From positions 18,874,041-18,938,040 of the forward strand of contig NC_083606.1 of NCBI RefSeq assembly GCF_029168945.1: a stretch of 64,000 bases of DNA, read 5' to 3'. Shown here piece by piece: positions 11,551 to 23,131 of the stretch. The stretch comes from Cannabis sativa. Its lineage: Eukaryota; Streptophyta; Magnoliopsida; Rosales; Cannabaceae. The position numbers were made by a program, and so were the translations under genes. How positions within the stretch are numbered: position 1 is the first letter of the stretch; each line of letters starts with the position of its first letter. The notes below the pieces were generated by a model. That model did not search any database. It worked only from the letters and a program-made list of their open reading frames with translations, and was not told the DNA's origin.

Positions 11551-12160
11551 CCTTCTTTTGTAGGAGGAAAGGGTACCTTAATTATCTCGGGAGGAGAACA
11601 TATTGCAAGAAAAATTGGACAAGGGACAATTAGTTCGGTCAAGCAATTAAGTAAAAGTATTGTAAAGTAATCAAATACCGGCTCGCAATGGCTGCCGTAT
11701 AGAGCTGCAACACAGAAAAGCCAGTCGACGACCAATGGCTGTTCGAGCAGCAACAAATAACCAAGATCATTTCACCTGGAACCGTGGGGATATGGCAGGG
11801 ATTGACCCTGAATATCAAAACCCCTGTGGGAATATGCTAGGGATTAACCCTGAATATTAAAACCCGTTTTATCAAACCAGATGCTTCTGAAAGATCGATA
11901 AAATAAGCAATTGAACCGGGAAAAGTCTCATGGGAGTAAATCGATGGTAAATTAATGATTGTAAATTGCATCGCTGATGTAATATTTTGAACTTCCGTCG
12001 TGAATAAGATAATTATTTCTTTCGACAAGTAATTATATAGCATGGCCCTTTAAAATTACTTGAGGGGCATATATGTATATTTAACCGAAATTTATCTAGA
12101 AATATATGACATAATGAAAACCCACTACTTTAAAAATAAATTTTTTTAAAATTTTTTAGA
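11551..12160 (+). pseudogene. Tat protease/RT scraps
   Basis: GTLIISGGEHIARKIG (about 11570-11620) matches the segment between Tat gag and protease. HFTWNRGDMAGIDPEYQNP (about 11770-11830) matches the segment just before Tat RT, and about 54 bp of it is repeated in tandem (GNMLGINPEY, 11831-11862). Everything else of protease, RT, RNase H and integrase is absent. The remaining bases to 12160 are AT-rich with no recognisable coding. Confidence 0.55.
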
Positions 12161-12352
12161 GGTTCCTGACCAAATCTTTCTGACGAGAAAGGGGTCCAAC
12201 TATTATAACTTCTTGACTAAACCTTTTTGACGAGAAAGGGGTCAAATTGTTATAACTTCCTCTTGAAACCTTTCTGACGAGAAAGGGATCAAAAAAATTA
12301 TAATTTTTTGATTAAAAACCTATATGACGGGAAAGGAAAATTAAAAGTTATA
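12161..12352 (+). repeat. Four tandem ~48-bp units with GACG-loop hairpins
   Basis: Four imperfect units share TTTCTGACGAGAAAGGGGTCAA-like wording and an (A/T)TTATAA end. In units 1-3 the centre folds as CCTTTCT-GACG-AGAAAGG or a one-wobble variant; unit 4 is degraded. It lies in the untranslated region of the Tat element, left of the nested Angela element. From 12353 to 12478 nothing else is recognised. Confidence 0.75.
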
Positions 12353-12483
12353 AATGAGATATAACTCATAACTCACGTGTAAAGCTGAATACTAATGGCT
12401 CGCACTAAAGGAAAGTATTAAACGAGATATCAAGGTGTCTTGAAAAAAGTACTTAAACCTAACACGTGGGTATAAGATCTAAC

Positions 12484-14378
12484 TGTTGGGTGTTATGCCC
12501 TAAATAAAACTCATTTCAATATAATCAGATTTACTTATTAATATAGATCAGAAAAAACATTTAATGTTGCATGGTTCACATGATTTATTTCATGATTATA
12601 TGTACATAATGTATGAATTCATCTGAAACCCTTTTCACATACTTGATCCTGTTTATTGTGCTGTCAACACATTGGAAAGTAAACATGACTATGTGAATAA
12701 AGTTTCCTAGATTTATCAAACACAGGGTTTTACTGATATGATAATCTACAACAAGAGTTTACTTGCATATGGAGAAATGTTATGTTCTTTCCAGAACATT
12801 GGTTAAAGTAAAGCTCAGGTTGGATGCATGGAGTATGCATCGGAAGGGATCGATATTGAACTTTGACTTAGATTTATTAAACTTACCGTAATATCTATTC
12901 AAGTCAATATCGCCTAGTTGATCCTAGATCAAATGATCTTAATCCTGTTATGATTAGGCTCAATCTCAAGAGGCTATTCGTGTTCTTTGATTTTTTAGTT
13001 AAGCCTACTTTTAGGTCAGGGTGATACGTACATTTTGGGAACACGGTAGTGCAATTGAGTGGCTGCGCTAACATAAACATGGAATTTATAGCTTCTATCT
13101 AGCGAATAGTAAGTAAAGGATGATCTCCTTTGAGCTTGACCAAACGAAAATAAATGGTGGAGATCTCATTTCACATAAGCTGAAATATCATTTATACGGG
13201 GTTAAGTGTTTTAAGGAATAAATACATTGTAGGGTGTAACAGTAATCTAATCCCTTTACGCTGTAGATCATTCATATAGAGGATCATTGATCAAATTAGG
13301 ATTATAACAATGGATAACTAATGATGTGTCTATATGGTGGAACATATAGAGCATTCTATATACTCAGAGTGCAATTCTAAGTTCTATGCGTGGATTCAAC
13401 GAAGAATTAATAAGTCAGTGAATTTAGGTTATAAATTCTTGATCTGCTTATTGGAAGCTCGGTTATATAGACCCATGGTCCCCGCGCTAGTTGAGATAAT
13501 ATTGCTTGTAAGACTCATATAATTAGTTTTTATTAATCAATTATAATTCTCAAATTAGACTATGTCTATTTGTGAATTTTTTCACTAAGTAAGGGCGAAA
13601 TTGTAAAGAAAAGAGTTTTAGGGGCATATTTGTTAATTATGATACTTTGTATGGTTCAATTAATAAATATGATAAATGAAAATATTATTTAATAATTATT
13701 TATAGTTATTAAATAGTTAGAATTGGCATTTAAATGGTTGAATTTAAAAATTGGCGTTTTTGAGAAAATCAGATGCAGAAAAGATAAAACTGCAAAATTG
13801 CAAAAAGTGAGGCCCAAATCCACTATGCATGGCCGGCCACTTTTGTAGGGAATTTAAATTGATATTTTCATTATTTTAATGCCAAATAATTCAAACCTAA
13901 CCCTAGTGGCATGCTATAAATAGATAGTGAAGCCTTCAGGAAATTAGACTTTTCTTCTGACTTCTCATTCAGAAAAATCTGAGCATCTCTCTCTCCCTAT
14001 CTTTGGCCGACTACTCCCTCTCTCTCTTCTTCCTAAAGATTTCGAAATTCTTAGTGTTAGAGTAGTGCCCACACACATCAAGTGATACCTCAATCATAGT
14101 GAGGAAGATCGTGAAGAAAGACTTTCAACAAGAAAGAGTTTTAGCACTAAAGAAGGAGAGAAAGAGATCCAGGTTCACATATTGATAATGCTCTGCTACA
14201 GAAAGGAATCAAGGGCTAGATATCTGAACGGAAGGAGTTATTATATTTTGCTGCACCCAATGTAAGGTTTCCTAAACTTTATATGTGTTTATTTCATCGT
14301 TTTAGAAAGTTCATATTTAGGGTGTTAATCAACATACTTGTGAGTAGATCTAAGATCCTGGTAAAATAATTTCCAACA
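12484..14378 (+). repeat. Angela-like 5' LTR
   Basis: TG...CA termini. TATAAATA at 13915-13922 is a plausible promoter, followed by a TC-rich leader. A run of short inverted repeats lies at 12783-12970. No significant coding. Confidence 0.93.
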
Positions 14379-14396
14379 ACTGGCCTCAGAGCCATG
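14379..14396 (+). other. Angela-like primer-binding site
   Basis: ACTGGCCTCAGAGCCATGG directly follows the LTR. It is a variant of the TGGTATCAGAGC site complementary to initiator Met tRNA, with the usual copia ATGG after it. Confidence 0.7.
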
Positions 14397-17300
14397 GTAA
14401 TTGATTTTCTTGCAAGAAATTTGGACTTTAAAACGATTGTTTGATGTTTTGGATGGTACCATGTTGTATTGAGTGTTATTTGATGATTGATTGATGTTTG
14501 TGAATTTTCATGAAAAATAATTGAATATCTGTTTCTGAATTTTTTTTTATTGGATAGTATGAAAAAAATTAAGCAAGTTACTTTTTTACAGAACTCAATT
14601 TCGATTTAATTTGAATTAGTTATGATTTTTTGAAGTTTCGAAAAAATCGGGGTTGAACAACAGGGATACGCGCGCGGAACAGGCTGCATGCAGCCTCCTG
14701 CACCCACACCCCTCGCCCATGCAGCCCCTTGCGCGCCCATGGACAGTATGCTTGGCATACTGTCCGTACAACTCGAATTTTTTTCGTTTTTCTTCGATTT
14801 TTCATGCTTTTTCATGGATTTAACTTCCGATTTTTTGTGTAGTTCTGTATTTATACATTTACTATTCCTAATTCAATTCTAATTATCATAATTAAATTAA
14901 TTAATATTTTTTAAATTTAATTCATGATAATAGTTTAATTTGAATTTGAAAAATAGTAAATATCTATCTTTTTTGCTTAATTATCTAGCTTATTTTTAAA
15001 TTTGATTATATCTTATCTTATTTTTAAATTTAAGGTCAGATATTAAATTTTTTAAATTAATTTTTTTGTTAAATAATTTGACCTTATTTAAATTTAAAAT
15101 AAGATAACTATAATCGTGTAATTTTAAATAGATGTAAGATATTTTGCTAACTTTTAAATTTTGTTATTTTATTTATTTAAATTAAATCATAAAATCTGAA
15201 AAAGATATTTATTTATCTTTTTTAATTTTTATTTGTAAAATAACATTAGATTTTTAAAAAGTAGTTAGCAAATTTTGAAATGATATTTAGATTGGTTGAA
15301 ACCTAATTTTTCAAAATTGTATGTTTAATTTTAAATATTATTTTATTATTTTTCGAAAATAAATTTTATTTTATTTTATTATTTTTGAAAATAATTTTTT
15401 TTATTTAATTTTTTCGAAATTATTTATTTAAAATTAAATAAATCCTACATCCAACTATCCAGCTAACCTTGTTGCAGGAGTATATGTTTTAGCTTGTTTG
15501 TAAGTTTTTAAAACCTATTATTGCTTGATTGCAAATAGCCATGGTTAACTTGTTGACAGATCCAATGACTTGATTTTAACTCATGGCTCCCTTGGTCAAG
15601 TAAATAATTTGTAACAGGTAATTTTCACAATCTTCTTTCATCTGTGTACGACCTAGCAACATGATAGGATCCATCCAAATTGTGTGCCTGTGTGAGCCTA
15701 TGTGTTTAATTTCATTATAGATGCATATAGGTTGTTGTTGCTAAATAAAATATCATAGTTTTTGATAGATTTTATTTAGGCCCATTTAGTTTTTGGGCCT
15801 ATTCAATTAATAACAGTTGTTTATTTTAAGGTTAAATTCCTCTCTTTTGGGCCTTGTGTGAGAGTTGGGAGCCATAGTAGTCGGTACGACATACTGAACC
15901 CAACACCCCCTCACATGAACCACCCCAATTGTGAAGGCCCATTTGCCTGATTTGAATAACTGTACTAGGTTAATTAAACTAGTTTAACCTAATAAAATTG
16001 ATTAGCAACATAATTAATTTCATTTATTTTGAAATTAATTTAAGAAAATCATAGTTTAAAGAATTATATTCTCAGCTAAACTATATGTATTTTCTTGTAT
16101 TTAATTAAATATAGAATTATAACCATCTAGATTCTTTCTGAAGCTTAATTTAAATTATTCATTAAATATTCCTATTTAAGTTGAAATTTAGTTATTTCTA
16201 ACTAATAAACTTAAATCTGAATATCTTTTGGATTTAAAATTTCAAAAATTAAGTTGAGGAATTTTAGGCATTGGTTATTAAGATTCTTTAGATATTTTTT
16301 AAGTTAATATCTTTTTGAATATTAACTTAAAATGGAATATTTTTAAATTAAGTGGTTACAACTTAATTTTTGATATTTAATTATATTTAAATTTGAAAAA
16401 TATTTAGGTTCTAGATTTTTTCTAATACAACCTAAATTAGATATTTTTTTCAAATTTTGTGGAAAAGATACTTAGTCAAATAAGATATTTTCTAGATAGT
16501 TATTTCTAGACTACTTATTATTTCTAATATTAAATAGGAAAATATTATACATTGTGAAATTAATTATTTAAATAATTAATTTTGGTACAATTTATTTTAA
16601 GTATATTTTTGCTAGTATTAAACTAGAGATTAATAATTAAGCCTTCTCTACACTTAATTATTTATTTCTTGAATTTAATACATTTAATTAATTTGAAAAT
16701 TAAATATCTAATTTGATTTTCATCATGATACTTAAATATTTCTTTTTCATGACACTAAATTAAATAAAAAATTATTTTTAGTTAAAATTTATTTTTTCAA
16801 CTAAATTTAAATAATTTTCAAAATATATTATTTCTTTATTTTATTAATCAAATTTCGAAATTTCATTTCTTAAATGCTGGAATTTCGAATTTTATTTGAA
16901 AAATAGATTAAAGTTGTAAATTATTTATTTTAATTTTGGACCAACTTAAATCAATGATTTTTTCATTTAATGATTAATTAAAATAAATGAAGTAAAATAT
17001 ATTTAATTAGAAATTGAATTAATTAGTCAAAGGAAAATCTAGATAGATATTATGTGTTTTTGCTTGAAGTATTTTTCTAATGTATTTAATTAAATAGAAA
17101 ATTAATATTTAAGTTTATTTTCATCATCATACTTAAATATTTGAAATTTTTATTATATATTTAATTAAATAGGAAAATTATATTTTTTGTTGTAAATTAA
17201 TTTTATTAATTAATTTTGGGCCAACATTAAATTAGAATAATTTTTCCAGGATTTATTTTTTATTTTAACATGCATTTTCGAAAATTGTATTCTTAAATAC

Positions 17301-17595
17301 TTTAATTTTTCGAAATGCAATATATATTTATAGAAAATTAAATTTGAGTTGTAAATTAATTTAAATTAATTTTGTAACAACTTAAATTGAATATTTTTCT
17401 AAATATTTATTGGAAATTATTACTAAGATGGAAGAAATTCATGTTATTTTCATATCCATCTAAGTAAAATTTATAAATATTAAATTAAAATTTATATTTA
17501 AAATTTTTCATTCTAAATTGGAAATTTTAGTTAAATAAATATATATTTAAAATAAATAGATTAAATAAAGAGAATAAAAGAAAATACAACTCTCT
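14397..17595 (+). other. Non-coding, extremely AT-rich interior of the Angela-like element
   Basis: After a short GC-rich island (14650-14760), about 14880-17595 is dominated by A/T runs and by recurring variants of TTGTAAATTAATTTT, TTTAATTAAAT and CATCATGATACTTAAATATT. No reading frame is recognised. It looks like an untranslated spacer that has expanded by diverged short duplications. Confidence 0.6.
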
Positions 17596-18480
17596 TTAAA
17601 TAATGAGCTTTATTATTAAGATATTCGATCTCCATTGTTGGTTTTACATCGCGTTTGTTTTAGTGAGTAATCCTCCCTAATGGAGGAACGTTCATTAGCA
17701 ATTTCACACCGTTTAATCTCGAAAGATAAGTAGTTTGTAAGTGTTTTATATGGTATGGATCACCCTAATGGTGGCGACCATATTTGACTTGCAAATTGCG
17801 AAACAATGGTGGAAGCTCATAAGATAGAATTGCCTTGACTCTCGCCTAAACAGGACAACGCTGAATTCCAATCTTGATCGAATAAAAGGTTGCTAGAATG
17901 TTTAACATTTTAGATGAGCTGACAACTCTATTCAATGGATGGTAGCTTTGACTCTCGCCTAAACGGGACACTGATATCAGTTTGTTGAAAACCTTGGAAA
18001 TTATTTAGGATTGTATGTTTTAGTATTTTCACTTGTCATTCCTACTTGCTATATGTTTATAATTTCTGAATTGTGTATGAATTTATATTGAACCATGTTA
18101 TTTTCTATTATTAAGTTGTAGTTTAATTTCGAATCTTCATTGTTGGTCTAACTTGGCTTGTTTATCTAATGAGATAAATCCTTAGTGAATTTTCACCATT
18201 AGACATACATAATAGTGTTAGATCTCGAAAGATAAATATTGTATATGCGACATCTAGCTGTTCATCAATTGATGACACCTTAGACTAGTATTTTCACGAT
18301 ATGAAACAAGAAGATTGTATAAATAAGATTACTTTGACTTTCGCTAATAGAAGCATCGTTGGATTCTTATTTAAACAAAGAAATTATCCTAATTCCTCTT
18401 AGCTTATTCATTGCGAATTAGCTCAATAACATATCATTGGATGAATGGTCTATATATCATTTCATGTCATTCTATATTTT
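17596..18480 (+). repeat. Diverged duplicated module in the Angela-like interior
   Basis: Two blocks about 490 bp apart (from about 17625 and 18126) share ordered landmarks. These are TCGA(A/T)CT(C/T)CATTGTTGGT, a GTGA.T..TCC segment, (A)TCTCGAAAGATAA(G/A) and GACT(C/T)TCGC(C/T)(A)A. A third GACTCTCGCCTAAACGGGACA copy is at 17950-17971. No coding sense was recognised. Confidence 0.55.
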
Positions 18481-20768
18481 CTCTTAAGAAATTAAACGAC
18501 GCATATGATTATAATCTCGAAATTCTATTCCCAATTGATATAAATCCTCAATCTTAGAAATCTCCTACTTGTATGGGCAAATCAGACTTAGAGTTATTTT
18601 AGTAGTGGTGGTCCAAGATAGAATTACTCATTATATTTGGTTGAATTTAAGTCTTAATCTTTAATTTTAGAATCCTAACAGAATTTTTCTTATATTTCTA
18701 TTTTCAAGGAAGCAACAGTTACACTTTCCAAGTGTTTGATATCCATCTTCTATTAATGGATTAAAACTGTATGGAATATGAGTTTAGTATTCTGTGACTA
18801 GGATCCACTTGCACTATTCTATGAACTCATTGAAATAACTAAACCTAAGTCATCAAAACGACACAACCACATTTTTATTAATCTATGGCATTTGTATCTT
18901 TTTCATAGTGGTTTTGACAAGATCAATCTCTGCAAAGAGTTAATATGCCTATATCCACTGAAAGTATTTCATCTCATTCGCAGATGGATGTACATTCAGG
19001 GGTGGATATGAGTTTTTCGTTGTATTCTTAAAACGATCACTCTAGATTATACCTTATGCAAAGAAATTTGAAATGTTTGAAAAATTTCATTAATTTCTAG
19101 CAATGGTAAAAACCATTAAGTAAGTGGTTAAAGATCTTGCGAACTGATAGGGGTGGAGAAATAGTTAGAAGATATGCAGTTCAAAGATCATTAAATTGAT
19201 TTTTGAATTATATCCAGACTTACCTCCCCAGAAATTTTGATTTGCATATTGATGATTAGTTACTAGTTGTTGCCTAAGACCTTCTATGGTAATACAATTT
19301 CAGAATGATGGTTGTATACTTAATGTAAATCATTACTAGATTCATGGATTACCTAATCAAAATCTTAAGAAAAGCTAGAACTGTTAACCATGGTTTGTTA
19401 GCTATTCAAAGTGATTAGGGGTGGACCATCCCATAGTCAATAGGTAAGAAAGTGTTTGTTCAAACAAATACTACTTTTCTAAGAAAATAACTAAGTCTGA
19501 AAATAAAGTAGCAAATAAAGGAGATATCTTTCTTGATTCCAAAAGTGTTCTATCATCTTATATGACATATGATGATCCCACTGCCTCTGTTGTCTTGTCA
19601 CAACCAAAGAGGTTAATACCATTTAGTTTTCTTAGACATAATTCACGGTACCTTGTCGTAGTGGGAAAGTTTCTAGGAACTCACCTTCTTGGAAGACACT
19701 AGTGATTAAAATCCATTGTAAGTTTAAACAAGTAATGGATTGTCAAGATAAGAAACTAAGAAGAAAAGCCAATAGAACTATGGTTTAATCCATTCACATG
19801 GAGCAACCTAAACTTTCTATTACAAGGACATAAAAGGAAATTTTCGTTTATAAGTCTGTTCAATGGACTTAACAAAACTTCCTGTTCCTAGTATTATAGG
19901 TTTGAGTTTATTTAAACCTATGGCTTGTGGTATACCTGGTCATTACTTACTCTAATGCAAGCAACTTACTTTAGTAAGATGCTGAAGCATTTTCTTTCTA
20001 ATGGAAATCTATAGAAGCTTCACAACTTCTTAGGCATAGATTTTATTTATCTAAGGAAAAGTCTCAACTATTCCAACAAAAGATAAAGCCATGAAAGAAT
20101 TTCTTAAATCAACAGTGAGAGGTCTTAGACATGCTTTTGTATGCCTTAGACCAGACACATGCTGTTGAGTGGGAGTAATGAGTAGGTATCAGATTAATCC
20201 AGGAGAAGAACATTGGAAGACAATCAAGTAAATCTTAAGATAAAGAAGAGGAACTATATGTTAGTCTATAAGGGTGTGTTTAAAACTCTTAGATTACACC
20301 ACATCAGATTTTGAAATTTGCCTTTGTGCTAGAAAATCTTTCTGATAAGATGGTGATTACTCTGGGGTGGAATAGTGATTTTGGAGAAGTGTAAAAACCT
20401 ATCTGAAGTCTCTAGGTCTACCAGAAAGGGACTGAATGTTAAAAGTTGCAGGAAAGGTACTTATTCAGTCTAAGGAAAGTTCTATACATTTTTGGCACCA
20501 TTCCAAATTGCCTTAAACTACTAGTGTTATTTCCTGATTAACCAAAAGTAGTTGCCAAAGGTATAGAATCCAGTATCCCAAGAGAGTAGACATATAGAGA
20601 GGAATTTCACATTATCAATGATTTTGTGATTAAGGAAGACTAATGGTGGAGAAAAGGTTCTGTTTAATTCAACCTTTTAGATCCTATTACGAGGAGTTTA
20701 CTACTACTACACTTGATTTGTATATCAAGGTGTTGAGATTATTTGAAATGCACATTTTGTTTTATATT
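18481..20768 (+). pseudogene. Angela-like pol remnants
   Basis: Isolated words of copia pol are readable on +. KILRTDRGGE at about 19131-19160 is the integrase core. A TVRGLRHAFVCLRPDTC...SRYQ segment near 20112-20192, followed by INPGEEHWKTIK, is the RT/RNase H boundary. They occur in the right order but are separated by many stops, indels and deletions. No domain is intact. Confidence 0.65.
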
Positions 20769-20769
20769 A

Positions 20770-20784
20770 GTGCAAGTGGGAGTT
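20770..20784 (+). other. Angela-like polypurine tract
   Basis: GTGCAAGTGGGAGTT immediately before the 3' LTR, the expected plus-strand primer site. Confidence 0.7.
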
Positions 20785-22680
20785 TGTTGGGTTTTATGCC
20801 CTAAATAAAACTCATTTCAATATAATCAGATTTACTTATTAATATAGATCAGAAATAACATTTAATGTTGCATGGTTCACATGATTTATTTCATGATTAT
20901 ATGTACATAATGTATGAATTCATCTGAAACCCTTTTCACATACTTGATCCTGTTTATTGTGCTGTCAACACATTGGAAAGTAAACATGACTATGTGAATA
21001 AAGTTTCCTAGATTTATCAGACACAGGGTTTTACTGATATGATAATCTACAACAAGAGTTTACTTGCATATGGAGAAATGCTATGTTCTTTCCAGAACAT
21101 TGGCTAAAGTAAAGCTCAGGTTGGATGCATGGAGTATGCATCGGAAGGGACCGATATTGAACTTTGACTTAGATTTATTAAACTTATCGTAATATCTATT
21201 CAAGTCAATATCGCCTAGTTGATCCTAGATCAAATTATCTTAATCCTGTTATGATTAGGCTCAATCTCAAGAGGCTATTCGTGTTCTTTGATTTGTTAGT
21301 TAAGCCTACTTTTAGGTCAGGGTGATACGTACATTTTGGGAACACGGTAGTGCAATTGAGTGGGAGCGCTAACATAAACATGGAATCTATAGCTTCTATC
21401 TGGCGAATAGTAAGCAAATGATGATCTCCTTCGAGCTTGACCAAACAAAAATAAATGGTGGAGATCTCATTTCACATAAGCTGAAATATCATTTATACGG
21501 GGTTAAGTGTTTTAAGAATTAAATACATTGTAGGGTGTAACGGTAATCTAATCCCTTTACACTGTAGATCATTCATATAGAGGATCATTGATCAAATTAG
21601 GATTATAACAATGGATAACTAATGATGTGTCTATATGGTGGAACATATAGAGAATTCTATATACTGAGAGTGCAATTCTAAGTTCTATGCGTGGATTCAA
21701 CGAAGAATTAATAAGTCAGTGGATTTAGGTTATAAATTCTTGATCTGCTTATTGGAAGCTCGGTTATATAGACCCATGGTCCCCGCACTAGTTGAGATAA
21801 TATTGCTTGTAAGACTCATATAATTGGTTTTGATTAATCAATTATAATTCTCAAATTAGACTATGTCTATTTGTGAATTTTTTCACTAAGTAAGGGCGAA
21901 ATTGTAAAGAAACGAGTTTTATGGGCATATTTGTTAATTATGATACTTTGTATGGTTCAATTAATAAATATGATAAATGAAAATATTATTTAATAATTAT
22001 TTATAGTTATTAAATAGTTATAATTGGCATTTAAATGGTTGAATTTAAAAATTGGCGTTTTTGAGAAAATCAGATGCAGAAAAGATAAAACTGCAAAATT
22101 GCAAAAAGTGAGGCCCAAATCCACTATGCATGACCGGCCACTTTTGTAGGGAATTTAAACTGATATTTTCATTATTTTAATGCCAAATAATTCAAACCTA
22201 ACCCTAGTGGAATGCTATAAATAGATTGTGAAGGCTTCAGGAAAATTAGACTTTTCTTCTGACTTCTCATTCAGAAAAATCTGAGCCTCTCTCTCTCCCT
22301 ATCTTTGGCCGACCACTCCCTCTCTCTCTTCTTCCTAAAGATTTTGAAATTCTTAGTGTTAGAGTAGTGCCCACACACAGCAAGTGATACCTCAATCATA
22401 GTGAGGAAGATCGTGAAGAAAGACTTTCAGCAAGAAGGAGTTTCATCACTAAAGAAGGAGAGAAAGAGATCCATGTTCAGATATTGATAATGCTCTGCTA
22501 CAGAAAGGAATCAAGGGCGAGATATCTAAATGGAAGGAGTCATTATATTCCGCTGCACCCAATGTAAGGTTTCCTAAACTTTATATGTGTTTATTTCATC
22601 ATTTTAGAAAGTTCATATTTAGGGTGTTAATCAACATACTTGTGAGTAGATCTAAGATCCTAGTAAAATAATTTCCAACA
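20785..22680 (+). repeat. Angela-like 3' LTR
   Basis: Partner of 12484-14378, with TATAAATA at 22216-22223. Differences from the partner are scattered single-base changes. Confidence 0.93.
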
Positions 22681-22685
22681 CTAAC

Positions 22686-23131
22686 TACTCATGTAAGCAA
22701 TAAAAATATGTACAAAGTGACAAGGTCATTGAAAATATATTCAAGTTTTCTTGAAACAAATTACCACTGATTATGGCGAGGCAGAATCAATGACTGCTCG
22801 CAAATCGAGTGCATTTCAGATGATAAACTGCTCGTACGTAAAGTAAGCTATTAACTACTTAATGTCCAAGGGATATATGAGCGAGGGAAACCCCTAAAAA
22901 ACTTTGTGCATGATCAAAATATCATTGTTTAAATTGTGAATGAAATGCAAGCAAACAACTACATATCGAAGTTCAAACATAAAGACGAGGCATTAAAAAA
23001 AAGCAAAGTTGGCCATTCAACTTCGCAAATTTGTCTTTACAAAAAGTGCCACAAGGGGCAAACTATTGTCTCGGCCCTAAGGCCATTTCCTTACACAAAA
23101 GAAAAAATAAAGAGATAAATAAAAACCAAGC
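22686..23131. other. Tat untranslated DNA, downstream of the antisense ORF
   Basis: It follows the Angela target site and would be the 3' region of the minus-strand ORF. No coding or repeat was recognised. Confidence 0.4.

Larger units (their letters stand above)
12484..22680 (+). mobile_element. Angela-like Ty1/copia element with decayed interior
   Basis: LTRs of 1895 and 1896 bp (12484-14378, 20785-22680), TGTTGGG...CCAACA, with target duplication CTAAC at 12479-12483 and 22681-22685. A Met-tRNA-type primer site follows the 5' LTR and AAGTGGGAGTT precedes the 3' LTR. The LTR length, TGTTGG start and the RPD..C / YQ.NPG..HW wording in pol remnants fit the Angela lineage. The LTRs differ at about 50 sites by eye (about 3%), while no long ORF survives in the 6.4-kb interior. 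It is therefore LARD-like and non-autonomous. Confidence 0.9.

Noticed and set aside
12180..12340. CTGACGAGAAA words resembling a hammerhead ribozyme core (CUGANGA...GAAA)
   Set aside because: There is no stem II between the two core parts and no supporting helices or cleavage site. The words are better explained as the GACG-loop hairpin.
14606..14882. Overlapping ORFs on both strands around a GC-rich island in the Angela interior
   Set aside because: Short, no family resemblance, and the opposite-strand ORFs mirror one another. Probably a GC-rich patch without coding.
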